Shown piece after piece: positions 42,133 to 51,199 of a stretch of 64,000 nt of DNA. The position numbers and the translations under genes were made by a program. The DNA is taken from positions 1-64,000 of the forward strand of contig NZ_JAFMPQ010000008.1 of NCBI RefSeq assembly GCF_020667845.1, in the 5' to 3' direction. Within the stretch, counting starts at the first letter, position 1, and every line of letters begins with the position of its first letter. The stretch is from Cognatishimia sp. F0-27. GTDB taxonomy: Bacteria; Pseudomonadota; Alphaproteobacteria; Rhodobacterales; Rhodobacteraceae. Under the pieces are notes generated by a model. The model was not told where the DNA came from. It ran no database searches and saw only the letters and a list, made by a program, of their open reading frames with translations.

Positions 42133-42822
42133 GTGAAAGGCAAACTTGTAATACTGACCGGAGCGGGCATCTCCGCCGAAAGCGGGCTTGGCACGTTTCG
42201 GGATCCGGGCGGCATCTGGACCCGCTATCCGTTGGAAGACGTGGCGACCCCGGAAGGCTTCGCGCGCAACCCGGCGCTGGTGCATGGGTTCTACAATGCC
42301 CGGCGCGCACAGGCCGCCACCGCGGAGCCGAACGCGGCGCATGACGCGCTGGCGCGGTTGCAACGGCTCTGGCGCGATCCGGTGATCATCGTCACGCAGA
42401 ACGTGGACGGGTTGCACGAGAAGGCCGGCGCAGAGGTCATCCACATGCACGGCACGCTGGCCGGGGCGCTTTGCGCGGCTTGCGGCGCGCGATGGCCGGC
42501 GCCGATGGAAATGGCGCCGGAAGACACCTGCCCCTATTGCGGCCTTGCCGCGACGCGGCCCGACGTGGTGTGGTTCGGGGAGATGCCATACGCCATGGAC
42601 GAGATCCTCGGGCATCTCGAAGAGTGCACGCTGTTTGCCGCCATCGGCACATCGGGTCAGGTTTATCCAGCGGCAGGCTTCGTGCAGGAGGCCTTGCGCA
42701 ACGGGGCGGAGACCACTGAGATCAACCTGGCACAGACCGATACCAGCGGCGCGTTTGAGCACCATATGACCGGCCCGGCGAGCACCGTGGTGCCGCGCTG
42801 GGTGGCGGCGCTTGTCGGGTAA
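42133..42822 (+). CDS. cobB: Sirtuin, NAD-dependent protein deacylase
   Basis: A 229-residue SIR2-family enzyme removing acyl groups from lysines using NAD. Motifs: GAGISAESGLGTFRD, TQNVDGLHEKAG, HMHGTL, and a zinc ribbon with CAACG and CPYCG. The pair Y54/R57 (FYNARRAQ) is the class III signature that favours succinyl- and malonyl-lysine in CobB and SIRT5, so desuccinylation is predicted besides deacetylation. The GTG at 42133 gives MKGKLVILTG, the family's usual opening; ATG at 42100 is the alternative. Confidence 0.94.
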   Translation: MKGKLVILTGAGISAESGLGTFRDPGGIWTRYPLEDVATPEGFARNPALVHGFYNARRAQAATAEPNAAHDALARLQRLWRDPVIIVTQNVDGLHEKAGAEVIHMHGTLAGALCAACGARWPAPMEMAPEDTCPYCGLAATRPDVVWFGEMPYAMDEILGHLEECTLFAAIGTSGQVYPAAGFVQEALRNGAETTEINLAQTDTSGAFEHHMTGPASTVVPRWVAALVG

Positions 42823-43285
42823 GGCATGCGCTTGGGGTCAGCCGATTGCGCCACCGAGCCGGTGCGCGCCGTGGCAGCGGGCCATCCGTGACCGGCGGGC
42901 CGGTGGCCGGACCGGAGCGTGACCGGCATCGCGCGTTGGCGTGCGCGGCGCGGGAGAGGCAAGCCGAACCGCGGCACGGCGTGGGAGGAGAACATTAACG
43001 CATGGCACGGCGCGAGGGCAGACGCCTGATCGCGGTGCAGAAGGGGCTACCCCGGACCAGGGCACGGCGCGGCCGCACGCCCGCAAGCTTGCACGCACTC
43101 GGATTTCGGGCAGCGGCGGGCTTGGCGTGAACGCGGCATCGCGGTCAAGACAGGATCGCGCACCCCGCGCCGGTCACGCGGGCGGGGGCTGGATGCCGTG
43201 AGGCCGGAGCGGAACAGGGATGCACAGGGAATGCCGCCCGCACGGGCACGCGCGGAGCGCGTGAGAGCCCCAGGCGCAGGAGGGA
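42823..43285. other. GC-rich gene-free spacer
   Basis: About 460 bases between the convergent sirtuin and FAD-oxidoreductase genes. No gene, RNA or clear terminator is recognised. Confidence 0.4.
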
Positions 43286-44326
43286 TCAGGCCAGGCTCTC
43301 GAACAGGAAATCCGTCGGAATCGTGTTTTCTCCGTCAAGGATCAGCCTTGCCATCGCTTCGGCGATGCCCGGGGCCATCCCGAACCCGATCTTGAATCCG
43401 CCATTGGCCACAAAATGGCCCGGATGGCCGGGCAAAGCGCCCAGAAGCGGCGCGCGGGAGCGGGCGCGTGGGCGCACACCGGCCCAGCGGCGCAGAACCG
43501 GCGCGGTGTCCAGCGCAGGCAGCGCGGCCAGCGCCCGGGCGATCAGCGTTTCACATTGGGCGTCGGTGGCATCGGGGCTGTCGAACACGCGTTCCGACGT
43601 AGAACCCACCGCGAGCGTGCCATCCGCATGGGGCACGAGGTGCAGCCCGTCGACAAAGAGCTGTGGACTGTCCGGTGCGGCATGGGCGAAGAGCACCGCC
43701 TGCCCCTTGACGCCATCTCCGATCTTGCGGCCGTAGTCCTCCGAGAGCCGAAGCAGCCCGCGCCAGCCGGTGGCATGCACCACCGCGCCCCGATCCGGCG
43801 CTTCGGTTACCACCCTACCGCCGCGCGCGGTGATCGCGGCCACAAGCGCGCCGCAGGCCTGCGCAGGATGCAGACGGGCGCTCAGCGTATCATGGATCAG
43901 CAGACCGGTGGGGCTTGGCGGCGCGAAGGGACCGGCATCGGAGACAGGGATCACCCGCCAGTCCGCGCGCCCCTGCCAGAGGCTGCGCGCGCCCTCCGCG
44001 CGGGATCTGGCCAATTCCACGGCATGGGCGTCGGCCAGCGGTTGCAGACGCCCGGTGCGGCCATAACCGGGGGTCTTGCCGCCCGTTTGGGCGACATCGT
44101 CCCAGAACCGCTCCGCCATCAGGAGGCTTTCGAGCTGGAAGGCTTTCTTGGGGTTCCAGTTTTCCGGCACATGCGGCGCAAGCGCGCCGACGATCCCGCC
44201 GGACGCACCGGCGCCCGGCCCGTGCGGGTCGACCACCTGCACCCGCGCGCCGCGCGCCTGGCAGGCAAACGCGATGGAGAGCCCAAAAATCCCCGCGCCG
44301 CGGATTGTCACGTCGATGCTTGTCAT
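43286..44326 (-). CDS. FAD-dependent oxidoreductase (DAO family), possible MnmC1 partner
   Basis: A 346-residue protein of the D-amino-acid-oxidase/glycine-oxidase fold. The FAD-binding motif is RGAGIFGLSIAFACQARG followed by the acidic VVDPHGPGAGASGG, and the C-terminal FAD segment is ANGGFKIGFGMAPGIAEAMA. In Escherichia coli the two-domain enzyme MnmC fuses such an oxidase (MnmC1) to a methyltransferase (MnmC2). Here the methyltransferase is a separate gene, divergently transcribed 58 bases away. It may therefore be the detached oxidase domain, but a ThiO- or DadA-like role is equally compatible with the motifs. Confidence 0.85.
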   Translation of the reverse strand: MTSIDVTIRGAGIFGLSIAFACQARGARVQVVDPHGPGAGASGGIVGALAPHVPENWNPKKAFQLESLLMAERFWDDVAQTGGKTPGYGRTGRLQPLADAHAVELARSRAEGARSLWQGRADWRVIPVSDAGPFAPPSPTGLLIHDTLSARLHPAQACGALVAAITARGGRVVTEAPDRGAVVHATGWRGLLRLSEDYGRKIGDGVKGQAVLFAHAAPDSPQLFVDGLHLVPHADGTLAVGSTSERVFDSPDATDAQCETLIARALAALPALDTAPVLRRWAGVRPRARSRAPLLGALPGHPGHFVANGGFKIGFGMAPGIAEAMARLILDGENTIPTDFLFESLA

Positions 44327-44384
44327 TGGCCTGCCCTGATCGCATGTAGGGGCCTTCTATTGTGTAACGGCGCGAGGGGCCAGC

Positions 44385-45044
44385 ATGTCTCATGATCTGG
44401 AATGGCGCGATGGCGTGCCGGTTTCCATTCGGTTTGACGACCCGTTCTATTCGCTTCAGGACGGGCTGGCGGAAACGCGGCATGTGTTCCTCGCCGGCTG
44501 CGGGTTGCCGGACAGGTTCCGGGACGGGTTCCAGATTGCCGAACTGGGTTTCGGCACCGGGCTGAACCTGCTGGCGGCGTGGTCCGCCTGGCGCGCGGCA
44601 GGCGCCCCGGGTGTGCTGCGCTTCACCAGCTTCGAGGCTTTCCCGATGGCGGCGGATGCGATGATCCGGGCGCAATCGGCCTTCCCGGAAGTGGCGGAGG
44701 AGGCTGCCACGCTGGCGCCGTTCTGGCGCGCGGGTGACACGCGGATCGCCCTTGAGACGCTGGAGATCACGATCGTGATCGGGGATGCGCGCGAAACGGT
44801 GCCGCAATGGGACGGGCGCGCGGATGCATGGTTCCTCGACGGGTTTGCCCCCGCACGAAACCCCGAAATGTGGGATCCGGCGCTGTTGCGGGCCGTGGCG
44901 ACGCATTGCGCGCCGGGCGCGCGGCTGGCGACCTACTCGGCGGCCGGCCATATCCGGCGCGCGCTCGCCGAAGCCGGTCTGGAGGTTGCCCGCGTGCCCG
45001 GGTTCGGACGCAAGCGTCACATGACCGTGGCGCGCCACCCCTGA
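44385..45044 (+). CDS. mnmD: MnmD, tRNA 5-aminomethyl-2-thiouridine methyltransferase domain protein
   Basis: A 219-residue stand-alone version of the MnmC methyltransferase domain, modifying U34 of tRNAs. Typical segments are FDDPFYSLQDGLAETRHVFL, IAELGFGTGLNLLAAW (SAM binding), ADAWFLDGFAPARNPEMW (catalytic Asp region) and LATYSAAGHIRRALAEAG. It has no oxidase domain. The adjacent divergent FAD oxidoreductase may supply that activity. Confidence 0.92.
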   Translation: MSHDLEWRDGVPVSIRFDDPFYSLQDGLAETRHVFLAGCGLPDRFRDGFQIAELGFGTGLNLLAAWSAWRAAGAPGVLRFTSFEAFPMAADAMIRAQSAFPEVAEEAATLAPFWRAGDTRIALETLEITIVIGDARETVPQWDGRADAWFLDGFAPARNPEMWDPALLRAVATHCAPGARLATYSAAGHIRRALAEAGLEVARVPGFGRKRHMTVARHP

Positions 45045-45161
45045 CCGGCGCCCGCCCCGCGGCACGCGCGACCAGGGCGCGATACAAAGAGGCTGGTCAT
45101 GCAGGCAAGATGCGTGCATGGCTTGGCGCAGGACCCCGACGGAGCAGCGAGCACCCGCGCG

Positions 45162-46037
45162 ATGACCGAACAGAACACCCGTCTTGGCATTGCGCTCATG
45201 GTGGCGACCACCTTTGTCTTTGCCATGCAGGACGGCATTTCGCGCCATCTGGCCACAGAATACAACGTGATGATGGTCGTGATGATCCGCTATTGGTTCT
45301 TTGCCGCCTTCGTGATCGCGGTGGCGGCGCGCGCGCCGGGAGGGGTCGCCGCCGCGGCGCGGACTTCGCAGCCCTGGTTGCAGATCTTTCGCGGTGCCCT
45401 TCTCGTGGTCGAAATCAACGTGATGGTCGTGGCGTTTGTCTATCTGGGTCTTGTCGAGAGCCACGCGGTCTTTGCCTGTTATCCGCTGCTGATCGCGGCG
45501 CTGTCCGGGCCGGTGCTGGGGGAGCATGTCGGCTGGCGTCGCTGGGCGGCGATCGGGGTCGGGTTTGTGGGTGTGCTGATCATCCTTCAGCCGGATGACG
45601 GGGTGTTTTCGCCCTATGCGGTGATCCCGCTGGTGGCGGCGTTGATGTTTGCGCTCTATGGCTTGCTCACGCGCTATGCGGCGCGGCTCGACAGCGCCGC
45701 GACCTCGTTTTTCTGGACCGGGACGGCGGGTGCCGTGACGGCCACCGTGATCGGGGTCTGGTTCTGGGAGGCGATGACCGGAACGGACTGGCTCTGGATG
45801 GGGGCGCTTTGCGTGACCGGGGTTCTGGGCCATGGCCTGCTGATCAAGACCTATGAGGTGGCCGAAGCCAGCGCGGTGCAGCCCTTCGCCTACCTTCAGC
45901 TGATGTTCTCAGCAGCGCTCGGCATCCTCGTTTTCGGAGAGGTGCTGCGCTGGAACGTGGCCTTTGGCGCCGCACTCATCGTGCTGGCTGGGGTCTTTAC
46001 GCTCTTGCGAACGCGCAGGGTCACACAAGCGCGCTGA
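45162..46037 (+). CDS. EamA/DMT-family transporter
   Basis: A 291-residue inner-membrane protein with ten predicted membrane segments and two EamA repeats (LGIALMVATTFVFAMQDG at the start of the first; AVIPLVAALMFALYGLLTRY at the start of the second). The substrate is unknown; such drug/metabolite transporters often export amino acids or other metabolites. The ATG at 45162 is chosen (MTEQNTRLGIAL). Confidence 0.9.
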   Translation: MTEQNTRLGIALMVATTFVFAMQDGISRHLATEYNVMMVVMIRYWFFAAFVIAVAARAPGGVAAAARTSQPWLQIFRGALLVVEINVMVVAFVYLGLVESHAVFACYPLLIAALSGPVLGEHVGWRRWAAIGVGFVGVLIILQPDDGVFSPYAVIPLVAALMFALYGLLTRYAARLDSAATSFFWTGTAGAVTATVIGVWFWEAMTGTDWLWMGALCVTGVLGHGLLIKTYEVAEASAVQPFAYLQLMFSAALGILVFGEVLRWNVAFGAALIVLAGVFTLLRTRRVTQAR

Positions 46038-46333
46038 TGCGCGCGGGGGGCTTCCGCGAGTGGCGCGCTGCGCGACCCCTTCGCTGGCGTGCGGGGCGGA
46101 ATGCCGTGGGTGCGAGGTGCGGGAACCGTGGGCGTGCGGTGCCGGAATGTCCGCGTCGGGGCCGCGGCATGATTCCGGGTCGGGCATCGCCGATTGATCC
46201 GCGCCAGTCGATCAGCGCCGGTTCGTCAATCAGCGTCGCCGTCGGGCCCACCCCTGCCCCGCGGCTGAGGGCTCAGGGCCCGCGCCACAGGCGTCAGGAA
46301 GGAACCGCCCGCTCAGCATGCCGGCCCGCGAGG
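46038..46333. other. GC-rich gene-free spacer
   Basis: About 300 bases between convergent genes, with no recognised gene or U-rich terminator. Confidence 0.4.
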
Positions 46334-48355
46334 TCAGCCGCCGTTCCCGGACCCCGGGGCCGCGGGCAATGTGGCGCCGCGCAACTCTTCGCTGAACGGT
46401 ATCGGAAGCGGATCGCGGCCCAGCCGCGCGCGGTAAACCGGAAGGCTTTCGGCCACGCGCATCACGTAATTGCGGGTTTCGTCGAACGGGATGAACTCGA
46501 TCCAGTCGATCATGTCGACCGAGCCGTTCACCGGATCGCCGAAACGCGCGATCCATTGCGGCGGCCGGCCGGGACCGGCGTTGTAGCCCGCCGCCATCAT
46601 CACCACATTCGCATCGAAGCGCCGCGCGAGATAGGCAAGGTATTCGGACCCCAGCACCGCGTTATAGGACGGGTCGGTGATCAGCTTTTCGCGTGAATAA
46701 TCAAGGTCGAGCCAGCCGGAGACATCGCGCGCGGTGCCGGGCATGAGCTGCATGAAGCCCCGCGCGCCGACGCCGGATTGCACCACCGGGTCGAACTCGG
46801 ATTCGCGGCGGGCGATGGCATGGACCAGCGCCTTGTCGACCGGGTAGTCGTTGGCGACGATCACCGGGTGCAGCGCGTAATACGGGCCCGGGATCTCGAT
46901 CCCCATGGTGGCCGCCCGCTTGCCCAGCATGACCTGAAGATGGGGCTGGTTCATCTCTTCGAGCATGGCGCCGATCTGGCCAATACCAGTGCGGTCGAGG
47001 CTTTCGGCCAGATGGGTCAGGAAACGCTCGGCGAGGCTGATTTCATTGGCCGCCAGAAGCAGCAGCGCGGCGTTGAACACGGTCGTGTCCGTAAAATCGG
47101 CTGTGCGCCAATCCGGAAATGTCTCCGTGCCGGCCAGCGTCGGGCTGGGCGGAATGCGGCCCGCTTCGGCGGCGAGCAGACCGTAAAACGATGTCTGATA
47201 CTGGGCGCCATCCTCGAAAGCGGCTTGGGCGGCGTCGAGATTGCCGAGCGCGGCCTGCGCCCTGCCAAGCCAGTAACCGCCGCGCCCGACCGAGATAGGC
47301 GACCAGACAGCTGCCCGAAAGCGGGTGAAATGCTCCACCGCGAGCGCCGGATCGTTCAGAAAGCGCAGCGCGATATAGCCCGAGAGCCATTCCAGATCCG
47401 CATAGTTTGAGCCAGCGGTCAGGTAATGCGAGGAGGCGATGCGGTAGGCCAGCGCCACATCCCCGTCGCGCATCACGTCGCGCGCGAGATCGCGGCGCGC
47501 CCGCGCCCAGCGCTCCGGTTCGCCCAGTGCCTGCGCCGAGGTGGAGCGTTCGAGCAAAAGCGTGATGGCGTCGTTGAGCCGCCCCTTGCGATAGCGCCAG
47601 AGGAAGCGCTCGTAGGCCAGACCGGGATGGTCGGAGAGCGCATCGGGCACCGCTTCGATCAGCGTGTCCACGCCGCCTACCTGATCGCGCAGGCCAAGCC
47701 GCGCTTCGGCAAGCGCCTTCCAACCGTCATCGACCAGCGGCAGCATGGCGCGGGCGTTCAGCTCCCATCCGTTCCAGAGCGCCATGTCGAGCCGCGCGGT
47801 GTGATGCTCGTCCAGAAACCCGGTGAAGTCGCGCAAAAAGCCGGATCGGGTTTCCTGGTCGAGCGAAAGCGTGCGCCAAGCGATCACCGCCTCGGCGATG
47901 GCGGCCCCTTCCTCGCCATCGGCCATGAAGGCGCGGGCCAGCGCCAGCGCGCCTTCGCCTGTGCGCGGCGGCTGGGCTTCGAAGAAGGTGCGGATCGCGG
48001 CGTTGCTGGCCTCGGCCACGGCCTCCTCGGATTGCTGGCGCAGATAGGGCATCCCCGGCCAGTCGGGATTGCGGGCGACGAAATCGAGCACTTCGGCGGT
48101 GTCGCCCCGCCCGGCGCGCAATTCGTGCCAGAGCACGATATCGAGCGCAACCGGACCGGCGGTGCGCGCCTGCGAGCGGGCCTGCGCCCAGTTTCCCGCA
48201 CGCAAGGAGTCCATTGCCTGCCCGACCGCCTCGGCGGCGGAGGCCGCGATCTCGGTTCGCGCCGCGGCGGGCGTGGCCTGCTGTTGTGCCGCTGCCGGGG
48301 CAAGCGGCGCGAGGATCAGGGCCAGAACGGATAGGAATCGGGACATTGCTTGCAA
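46334..48355 (-). CDS. Soluble lytic murein transglycosylase (SLT)
   Basis: A 673-residue periplasmic peptidoglycan-cleaving enzyme. A signal peptide (FLSVLALILAPLAPAAA) is followed by a long alpha-helical, TPR-like superhelix as in Slt70, then the C-terminal lysozyme-like SLT domain (IARRESEFDPVVQSGVGARG, FMQLMPGTA, MAAGYNAGPGRP). The catalytic glutamate is in ARRESEF. It is divergent from dapA, linking cell-wall turnover and diaminopimelate synthesis in position. Confidence 0.94.
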   Translation of the reverse strand: MQAMSRFLSVLALILAPLAPAAAQQQATPAAARTEIAASAAEAVGQAMDSLRAGNWAQARSQARTAGPVALDIVLWHELRAGRGDTAEVLDFVARNPDWPGMPYLRQQSEEAVAEASNAAIRTFFEAQPPRTGEGALALARAFMADGEEGAAIAEAVIAWRTLSLDQETRSGFLRDFTGFLDEHHTARLDMALWNGWELNARAMLPLVDDGWKALAEARLGLRDQVGGVDTLIEAVPDALSDHPGLAYERFLWRYRKGRLNDAITLLLERSTSAQALGEPERWARARRDLARDVMRDGDVALAYRIASSHYLTAGSNYADLEWLSGYIALRFLNDPALAVEHFTRFRAAVWSPISVGRGGYWLGRAQAALGNLDAAQAAFEDGAQYQTSFYGLLAAEAGRIPPSPTLAGTETFPDWRTADFTDTTVFNAALLLLAANEISLAERFLTHLAESLDRTGIGQIGAMLEEMNQPHLQVMLGKRAATMGIEIPGPYYALHPVIVANDYPVDKALVHAIARRESEFDPVVQSGVGARGFMQLMPGTARDVSGWLDLDYSREKLITDPSYNAVLGSEYLAYLARRFDANVVMMAAGYNAGPGRPPQWIARFGDPVNGSVDMIDWIEFIPFDETRNYVMRVAESLPVYRARLGRDPLPIPFSEELRGATLPAAPGSGNGG

Positions 48356-48499
48356 TTTGTCTCCTGAGAAGGAATAGACCCTTTGAAAGTAATCGAATGC
48401 CTGACGGCTTCAAATCACGAATAGCGCAGCCCTGCGCGAGCCCTCGCGCACGGGTTGCATATGCCGCGTCAGGATAGCACGAAAAAGAAGGAGCGTGAG

Positions 48500-49375
48500 A
48501 TGTTCAAGGGATCGATGCCAGCCCTGGTCACGCCGTTCAAGGACGGCGCCGTGGATTTCGACACGCTCAAACGCCTTGTCCTGTGGCATATCGAGCAAGG
48601 CAGCCACGGGCTTGTGCCCGTGGGCACCACCGGTGAGAGCCCGACCCTGAGCCATGACGAACACGAAGACGTGATCGAATGCGTGGTCGAAACCGCCGCG
48701 GGGCGGATCCCCGTCATCGCGGGAGCGGGTTCGAACAACACCGTGGAGGCGATGCGCTTCCTGCAGCATGCCGAGCGCGTGGGGGCCGATGCCGGGCTCG
48801 TGGTGACGCCCTACTACAACAAGCCCACACAGGCGGGGCTGATCGCGCATTTCACCATGCTGCACGAGTGCTGCACGCTGCCGATCATCATCTACAACAT
48901 TCCCGGACGTTCGGTGGTGGACATGACACCCGAAACCATGGGCGAACTGGCCAAGCTTGACCGGATCGTGGGCGTGAAGGACGCGACCGGTGACCTGGCG
49001 CGGGTTTCGGCGCAGCGGATCACCTGCGGGAAAGCGTTCATCCAGCTTTCGGGAGAGGATGCCACGGCGCACGGCTTCAATGCACAAGGCGGGGTGGGCT
49101 GTATCTCGGTCACGGCCAATGTGGCGCCCCAGCTCTGCGCCGCGTTGCAGAATGCGTGTCTCGACGGCGACTACGCCAAGGCGCTGGAGATAGCCGACCG
49201 GCTGATGCCGCTGCACCAGGCGATTTTTGTCGAGCCGGGCTTGTGTGGCGCGAAATACGCGATGTCGAAGCTTGGGTTGTGCGACGAGGAGGTGCGCGCG
49301 CCGCTGGTGCCCGTGACCGAGCCGACGCGCGCCAGGCTCGACGACGCGTTGCGGTTTGCCGGGCTCCTGAACTGA
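48500..49375 (+). CDS. dapA: DapA, 4-hydroxy-tetrahydrodipicolinate synthase
   Basis: A 291-residue cytosolic aldolase condensing pyruvate and aspartate semialdehyde, the first committed step to lysine and diaminopimelate. The Schiff-base lysine is K160 ([11 protein letters not shown]), with Y132 in YNIPGR and the TTGES motif (43-47). The ATG at 48500 is preceded by GAAGGAG. dapB is found 14 kb away in the same window. A perfect hairpin lies about 90 bases after the stop. Confidence 0.97.
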   Translation: MFKGSMPALVTPFKDGAVDFDTLKRLVLWHIEQGSHGLVPVGTTGESPTLSHDEHEDVIECVVETAAGRIPVIAGAGSNNTVEAMRFLQHAERVGADAGLVVTPYYNKPTQAGLIAHFTMLHECCTLPIIIYNIPGRSVVDMTPETMGELAKLDRIVGVKDATGDLARVSAQRITCGKAFIQLSGEDATAHGFNAQGGVGCISVTANVAPQLCAALQNACLDGDYAKALEIADRLMPLHQAIFVEPGLCGAKYAMSKLGLCDEEVRAPLVPVTEPTRARLDDALRFAGLLN

Positions 49376-49465
49376 GCCGGACGCGGTTGATTCGCCGGAT
49401 GTGACTTGCGGGGCCGGTGTGCCGCGGGGGAGGCCGGGCGTTCCGGCGGCGGCACGCGTGCAGGA

Positions 49466-49485
49466 GTGAGGGGCCAGCCCCTCAC
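49466..49485 (+). terminator. Hairpin downstream of dapA
   Basis: GTGAGGGGC-CA-GCCCCTCAC, nine perfect pairs with a two-base centre, followed by ACTCCCCGGAGTATTTC. There is no U-run, so Rho-independent function is unsure. Being symmetric it could serve either direction. Confidence 0.45.
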
Positions 49486-49826
49486 ACTCCCCGGAGTATT
49501 TCACGACAGAAGAAACAGGGGCGCGGGCGCGAAGGTTCTGCCGTCATCCCAGTGTTCATAGGTGGTCGGGCACCGTGCGCAGGTCTTGCGCCGCCCGGCC
49601 GGCACTCAGGCGGCCATCGGGCGCCGGGGCGCAAATGCCCGGTTCTACGCCCCATGTTGCTGGTTTCCGGGAAGCGGCGCGCGGACCCTGCACCGGGTTG
49701 GCACGACCGCGGCCAAGCGCCAGCGCGGTGTCCCCGACCTGCGCGGGGCCGGAGCGCCGGCGAACCCGCCTCTGAGTTGCGCCATGTCGGCACCCTTTGG
49801 CCGAAAAGCGGGCGCCGAGACGCAGG

Positions 49827-49853
49827 AAGGCCCGGCGTTTTTCACCGGGCCTT
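49827..49853 (-). terminator. Terminator-like hairpin after the M16 peptidase genes
   Basis: AAGGCCCGG (49827-49835) and CCGGGCCTT (49845-49853) form nine perfect pairs around a nine-base loop, 27 bases beyond the stop of the leftward M16 gene. The U-tract is short. Confidence 0.6.
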
Positions 49854-49879
49854 GCGCGTTTTGCAGGGATGGGGCGCGA

Positions 49880-51199
49880 CTATTGGCCGATGCCCGAATC
49901 GAGCCCTTCAGGCTGACCGACCACCACGAAATGCAGCGCATCCGGTTGCAGCACCTCGGAGGCGACACGGGCCACATCGTCGAGCGTGACGGCTTCGATC
50001 CTGTCATTGCGGGTCACCACGTAATCCGGCGAGAGGTCATCCATCTGCATCCCGACGAGGATCTGCGCAATCGGACGGTTGCCGTCGAACCGCAGCGGAT
50101 AGGCCCCGGTCAGATAGGTCTTGGCCGCGCTCAGCTCCTCTTCGGTGACACCGTTTTCAGCCATTTTGGCCCATTCCTCGGAAATCACCGCGACCGCTTC
50201 GGCGATCCGGTCATTGGCCGAGGCGACCCGTCCCATGTAGAGCGCGGCGTGGTCCTTGGGCACGAGATAGGAATAGACCCCGTAGGTGAGGCCGCGCTTT
50301 TCGCGCACCTCGGTCATCAGCCGGGCTTCGAACCCACCGGCGCCAAGAATCTGGTTCATCACGAAGGCGGCGAAGAAATCCGGGTGGTCGCGCGGCAGGC
50401 CCGCATGACCGAACACCGCCACGGATTGCGGCGTGTCAAACGGCACAACCGTCACGCCGCCGCTTGTGTCGACCGCGATGTCGGCTACTTGCGGCAGGCC
50501 TGTTTCGGGCAGATCGCCCAGCACCGTGTCGAGCAAAGCGCCGAGTTCGGCGGGCGTGATGTCACCGGCAGCGCCGGCATAGACGCGGTCGCGGGCGATG
50601 GTGCCCTGATGCGCGGCCACGAGATCGTCGCGGCTCAGCGCCGAGACGCTGGCTTCGGTGCCCTCGAGGCCGGTGCCGTAGGGATGGTCGCCAAAGACCA
50701 TGGCGTTGAATGCTTCGGATGCAATCGTGTCGGGGTCCAGCAGGTCGGAACGGATGCCGGAGAGCACCTGTGCGCGCACACGGTCGATGGCGTCCTGATC
50801 GAAGCGTGGATTGACCAGCGCCTCGCGCAGCAGTGCCACCGCCGCGTCGCGGTTTTCCGTCAGGAAACGCGCGGAGACGGACACCGCATCATCGCTCACA
50901 TCGAAGCTGATATAGGTTGCCAACTCCTCGGTTGCGGCCGCGAAGGCGCGCGCGTCCATGTCGCCCGAGCCTTCTTCGAGCAGGGCCACCATGAGGTTGG
51001 TGGCTCCCCGCTTGGCGGGCAGATCGAGCGAGGCCCCGCCCTTGAAGCGCAGTTCCAGCGCAACGAAGGGGATGGAGTCGTCCTGCACCAGCCAGGCGGT
51101 TGTACCGCCCGGGCTTTCGACCACGTCGATGTCGATCTCGGCGCGGGCGGTGACGGTGGCGGCGAGGAACAGGCCAAGGGCAAGGATCAGGCGGGTCAT
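49880..51199 (-). CDS. M16-family peptidase-like protein, catalytic site absent
   Basis: A 439-residue exported protein (signal peptide MTRLILALGLFLAATVTARA) with the M16 fold. The zinc motif HxxEH is missing: the equivalent region reads GATNLMVALLEEG. The substrate-clamping motif EKRGLTYGVYS is present. This is the usual non-catalytic partner of an M16 heterodimer. It overlaps the active partner by four bases. Confidence 0.92.
   Translation of the reverse strand: MTRLILALGLFLAATVTARAEIDIDVVESPGGTTAWLVQDDSIPFVALELRFKGGASLDLPAKRGATNLMVALLEEGSGDMDARAFAAATEELATYISFDVSDDAVSVSARFLTENRDAAVALLREALVNPRFDQDAIDRVRAQVLSGIRSDLLDPDTIASEAFNAMVFGDHPYGTGLEGTEASVSALSRDDLVAAHQGTIARDRVYAGAAGDITPAELGALLDTVLGDLPETGLPQVADIAVDTSGGVTVVPFDTPQSVAVFGHAGLPRDHPDFFAAFVMNQILGAGGFEARLMTEVREKRGLTYGVYSYLVPKDHAALYMGRVASANDRIAEAVAVISEEWAKMAENGVTEEELSAAKTYLTGAYPLRFDGNRPIAQILVGMQMDDLSPDYVVTRNDRIEAVTLDDVARVASEVLQPDALHFVVVGQPEGLDSGIGQ

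Larger units (their letters stand above)
49376..49879. other. Gene-free spacer with two hairpins
   Basis: About 500 bases between convergent dapA and an M16 peptidase gene. No gene is recognised. It has a perfect hairpin at 49466-49485 followed by GGAGTATTTC, and the terminator-like hairpin at 49827-49853. Confidence 0.5.

Noticed and set aside
43890-45833. 647-codon minus-strand frame
   Set aside because: Antisense to mnmD and the EamA transporter, and out of frame with the FAD oxidoreductase; histidine/arginine-rich shadow.
48721-48745. T-arm-like GGGTTCGAAC suggesting a tRNA
   Set aside because: It lies inside dapA and no acceptor or anticodon stem can be drawn.
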